Shown: positions 6,515 to 8,407 of the stretch, one piece after another
Position numbering within the stretch: position 1 is the first letter of the stretch
How the letters are laid out: every line of letters begins with the position of its first letter
Assembly: GCA_021162305.1 (NCBI GenBank)
Contig: JAGGYX010000066.1
Span: 1 to 8,407 of the forward strand
Direction: 5' to 3'
Length of the DNA stretch: 8,407 bases
Source: Thermoplasmata archaeon
GTDB taxonomy: Archaea > Thermoplasmatota > E2 > UBA202 > JdFR-43
Position numbers and translations under genes: made by a program
The notes under the pieces: generated by a model
Database searches by the model: none
What the model was told of the DNA's origin: nothing
Seen by the model: the letters and a program-made list of their open reading frames with translations, nothing else

Positions 6515-8407
6515 ATGAAGAAAATATATGGGATATTAATTGCTTTGCTTCTCGTAGCCATATACTCGATGGGTCAGCCAAAAATAAATAGTGTTTCAGA
6601 TACTCCTGACCCTGTTGAAGTGCCTGGTTACAATAATATTACAGCAGATATTACAAATGCATCGCAAGTATATGTTGAGATATATTATCCAAATGCAACT
6701 CTTATGGGAAACTATTCCATGACAAACATTGCTTCAACAAATACATGGTATTATAACAATACATATGCATACCCTGACCCGCTTGGCACATACAACTATG
6801 TGATTAAAGCCTATAATGCAACAGGCTGGAACACATCATCAAGCTATACTTTTACAATTCAGGATACAACTTCGCCATCAAGTTCTGTTGATGCATTGTC
6901 AAAATACTGGTATAATTCAACAATCTCTGTAACAGCTACTGCAACTGATAACTACAATGTTTCAAGCGTAACTCTAAAATATCGTTATAGTAGCGATAAC
7001 TCTTCATGGGGTTCATGGAGTGATTTTGCTGTGGACAACTCACCGCCATGGCAATGGAATTTTAATTTTCCGGGCGGAGAAGGCTATTATAGATTTCTCA
7101 CAATAGCAAAAGACGATGCTGGAAATGTTGAATCATGGCCAACAGTTTATGATGAAAACTGTGCTTATGACACGACGCCGCCTTCCTCAAATATAGATTC
7201 AATGGCATATTTTTATTCGAGTAAGCCAATTACAATAAATGCAACGGCTTCAGATGGCTTATCTGGCGTTAACACCGTGAGCCTTTATTATAGATATAGT
7301 AGCGATAACTCTTCGTGGGGTGCATGGCAAAGCTTTGCTTCAGATAACTCGCCACCTTATCAATGGAACTTTACTGCTCCAGATGGAGACGGTTATTATG
7401 AATTTTATTCAATAGCCATTGATGTTGCTGGAAATGAGGAAAGCAAGACAACTGCAGAAGAAAATGCATGCTTGGATACGACTCCGCCTTCAACAGTTAT
7501 AACAGCTACACCCTCATATGGAAATCATATTAAATCAAGCTCAGTAATCACGCTTACGGCAAGCGACCCAATTACAGGGGTGAATGCAACCTATTACAGA
7601 ATATGGAATGGAAGCTGGCACCCGTCACCAGGAAGCGGAAATGGAAAGAGCAACAATTTCTACATTTATTCCGGTAGTTTTTCCTTAACCAAGGAAGGAA
7701 CAAATTATGTTGAATATTATAGCGATGATGCCTTAGGAAATGAAGAAGCAACCCATAATAAAACTTATATAGTGGATGATAGCCCACCTATCATAAAAGA
7801 CATTTTAGCCAGTCCATCTGTGCAGACTTCAGGAGGAAAGGTGAATATTACATGCACCATAATAGATGACACAATCATGGATGGAGTATATCTGGAGGTT
7901 ACATATCCAGATGGCTCATTTTCAAATTTCACAATGCATCATATTCCATGCTCCACATATTATAGGGAAGAAATTTATAGCATTGTTGGAACATATGATT
8001 TTACAATCTATGCCAAGGATATGCTTGGAAATTCAAATAAAAGCTCTGTGCATCATTTTACCATAACAACGGGCAATCATCCTCCAGATAAGCCAAGTAA
8101 ACCAAGTGGAGTTACCAATGGCATTACTGGAACATCATATACATATTCGACGCATGCAACAGACCCGGATGGAGACAATGTTTACTATTTCTTTGACTGG
8201 GGAGATAGTAGCACAACAGGATGGATTGGTCCATATGCATCTGGCAATACAATTTCAGCATCCCATATGTGGGGCAATCCTGGCACATATAGCGTAAAGG
8301 TTAAAGCAAAAGATGTTAACAATGCTGAAAGTGAGTGGTCAGAAAGCCTTGTTGTTACAATAACATTGCCAAATTCACCTCCCGTAACATCATATTCAAT
8401 AAGTCCA
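6515..8407 (+). CDS. large secreted surface protein with tandem Ig-like and PKD-like domains (3' end outside the window)
   Basis: The frame is open for 631 codons from the ATG to the last base, with no stop, so the gene is cut by the window end. Residues 1-19 (MKKIYGILIALLLVAIYSM) form a signal peptide. Then come a beta-rich domain (about 21-115), two closely related Ig-like domains of about 102 residues (116-218 and 219-320), a third, more divergent one (321-424), a fourth (425-520), and a PKD-like domain (521-620) with DPDGD (550-554) and FDWGDSS. Joints read DTTSPS, DTTPPS, DTTPPS, DDSPP, NHPP and NSPP. About 19 N-x-S/T sequons are present, which suggests heavy N-glycosylation. Cysteine is scarce. 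Such arrays are usual in archaeal surface or adhesive proteins (known); the specific role, any catalytic domain and the anchor would lie beyond the edge. The start is supported by the signal peptide and the promoter spacing. Confidence 0.88.
   Translation, partial: MKKIYGILIALLLVAIYSMGQPKINSVSDTPDPVEVPGYNNITADITNASQVYVEIYYPNATLMGNYSMTNIASTNTWYYNNTYAYPDPLGTYNYVIKAYNATGWNTSSSYTFTIQDTTSPSSSVDALSKYWYNSTISVTATATDNYNVSSVTLKYRYSSDNSSWGSWSDFAVDNSPPWQWNFNFPGGEGYYRFLTIAKDDAGNVESWPTVYDENCAYDTTPPSSNIDSMAYFYSSKPITINATASDGLSGVNTVSLYYRYSSDNSSWGAWQSFASDNSPPYQWNFTAPDGDGYYEFYSIAIDVAGNEESKTTAEENACLDTTPPSTVITATPSYGNHIKSSSVITLTASDPITGVNATYYRIWNGSWHPSPGSGNGKSNNFYIYSGSFSLTKEGTNYVEYYSDDALGNEEATHNKTYIVDDSPPIIKDILASPSVQTSGGKVNITCTIIDDTIMDGVYLEVTYPDGSFSNFTMHHIPCSTYYREEIYSIVGTYDFTIYAKDMLGNSNKSSVHHFTITTGNHPPDKPSKPSGVTNGITGTSYTYSTHATDPDGDNVYYFFDWGDSSTTGWIGPYASGNTISASHMWGNPGTYSVKVKAKDVNNAESEWSESLVVTITLPNSPPVTSYSISP
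6860..7474 (+). repeat. two tandem Ig-like repeat units within the surface protein gene
   Basis: Two coding units of about 306-309 bases follow each other. The best-kept part is the 20-base TATAGTAGCGATAACTCTTC, identical at 6986-7005 and 7295-7314, exactly 309 bases (103 codons) apart. It encodes YSSDNSS in YRYSSDNSSWG. The similarity continues at protein level (DNSPPWQWNF against DNSPPYQWNF; GYYRF against GYYEF; DTTPPSS against DTTPPST). This points to an internal duplication younger than that of the other domains. Confidence 0.8.

Noticed and set aside
6986..7314. Repeated 20-base sequence as a possible CRISPR or mobile-element repeat
   Set aside because: There are only two copies, 309 bases apart and in the same codon phase, flanked by protein-level similarity. 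This is an internal domain duplication.
7866..8297. Two short + strand frames at 7866-8066 and 8106-8297
   Set aside because: They are out-of-frame readings of the surface protein gene, whose own frame is open throughout and carries domain motifs.

Overview
This is an AT-rich archaeal window, most likely from a proteolytic euryarchaeon of the Thermoplasmatota type (relatives of Aciduliprofundum or marine benthic group D). That placement is inference. The archaeal signs seen directly are: a tRNA gene with no encoded CCA and a TTTATA box 25 bases upstream; a GMP synthase that exists as a free ATP-pyrophosphatase subunit without its glutaminase; an MptE-type pterin pyrophosphokinase; and TATA-like boxes placed about 22-25 bases before start codons, the layout of leaderless transcripts. 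A secreted C25 (gingipain-like) peptidase fits the protein-degrading lifestyle reported for marine benthic group D archaea. No 16S rRNA or other phylogenetic marker is present to confirm the lineage.

Layout, all on the + strand: (1) a CAU-anticodon tRNA (53-126); (2) an AT-rich spacer (127-340) holding an inverted repeat just upstream of a promoter; (3) an envelope block: a GT-B (GT4-like) cytoplasmic glycosyltransferase (341-1399), a multi-pass GT-C/GT87-like membrane glycosyltransferase overlapping it by ATGA (1396-2517), and a secreted C25 cysteine peptidase (2522-4441) four bases later; (4) a nucleotide/cofactor block: purE (4471-4908), the GMP synthase PPase subunit (4901-5842, 8-base overlap) and mptE-like (5844-6482, one-base gap); (5) from 6515 to the window edge, an uninterrupted frame of 631 codons for a very large secreted surface protein. 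It is made of tandem Ig-like/PKD-like domains, is dense in N-glycosylation sequons, and is cut by the window end.

How the genes may work together: purE and the GMP synthase subunit lead towards GMP/GTP, and GTP is the precursor of the pterin that MptE pyrophosphorylates, so block 4 links purine synthesis to pterin (methanopterin or folate) synthesis. Blocks 3 and 5 concern the cell envelope and exterior: glycan assembly, a secreted protease, and a heavily sequon-bearing surface protein that such glycans could decorate (inference).

Two modes of initiation show. Genes that start a unit have a TATA-like element 22-25 bases before the ATG. Two of the three internal genes (GT87-like and guaA) have purine-rich Shine-Dalgarno-like runs about 6 bases before the ATG, inside the upstream gene; mptE has only a weak GGG there. 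I see no CRISPR array, insertion sequence, integrase, rRNA gene or recognisable defence system. No clearly new system is visible. The items most worth a second look are the open-ended surface protein, the compact C25 peptidase beside glycosyltransferases, the purine-to-pterin operon with an altered glycine loop in MptE, and the atypical PurE motif.
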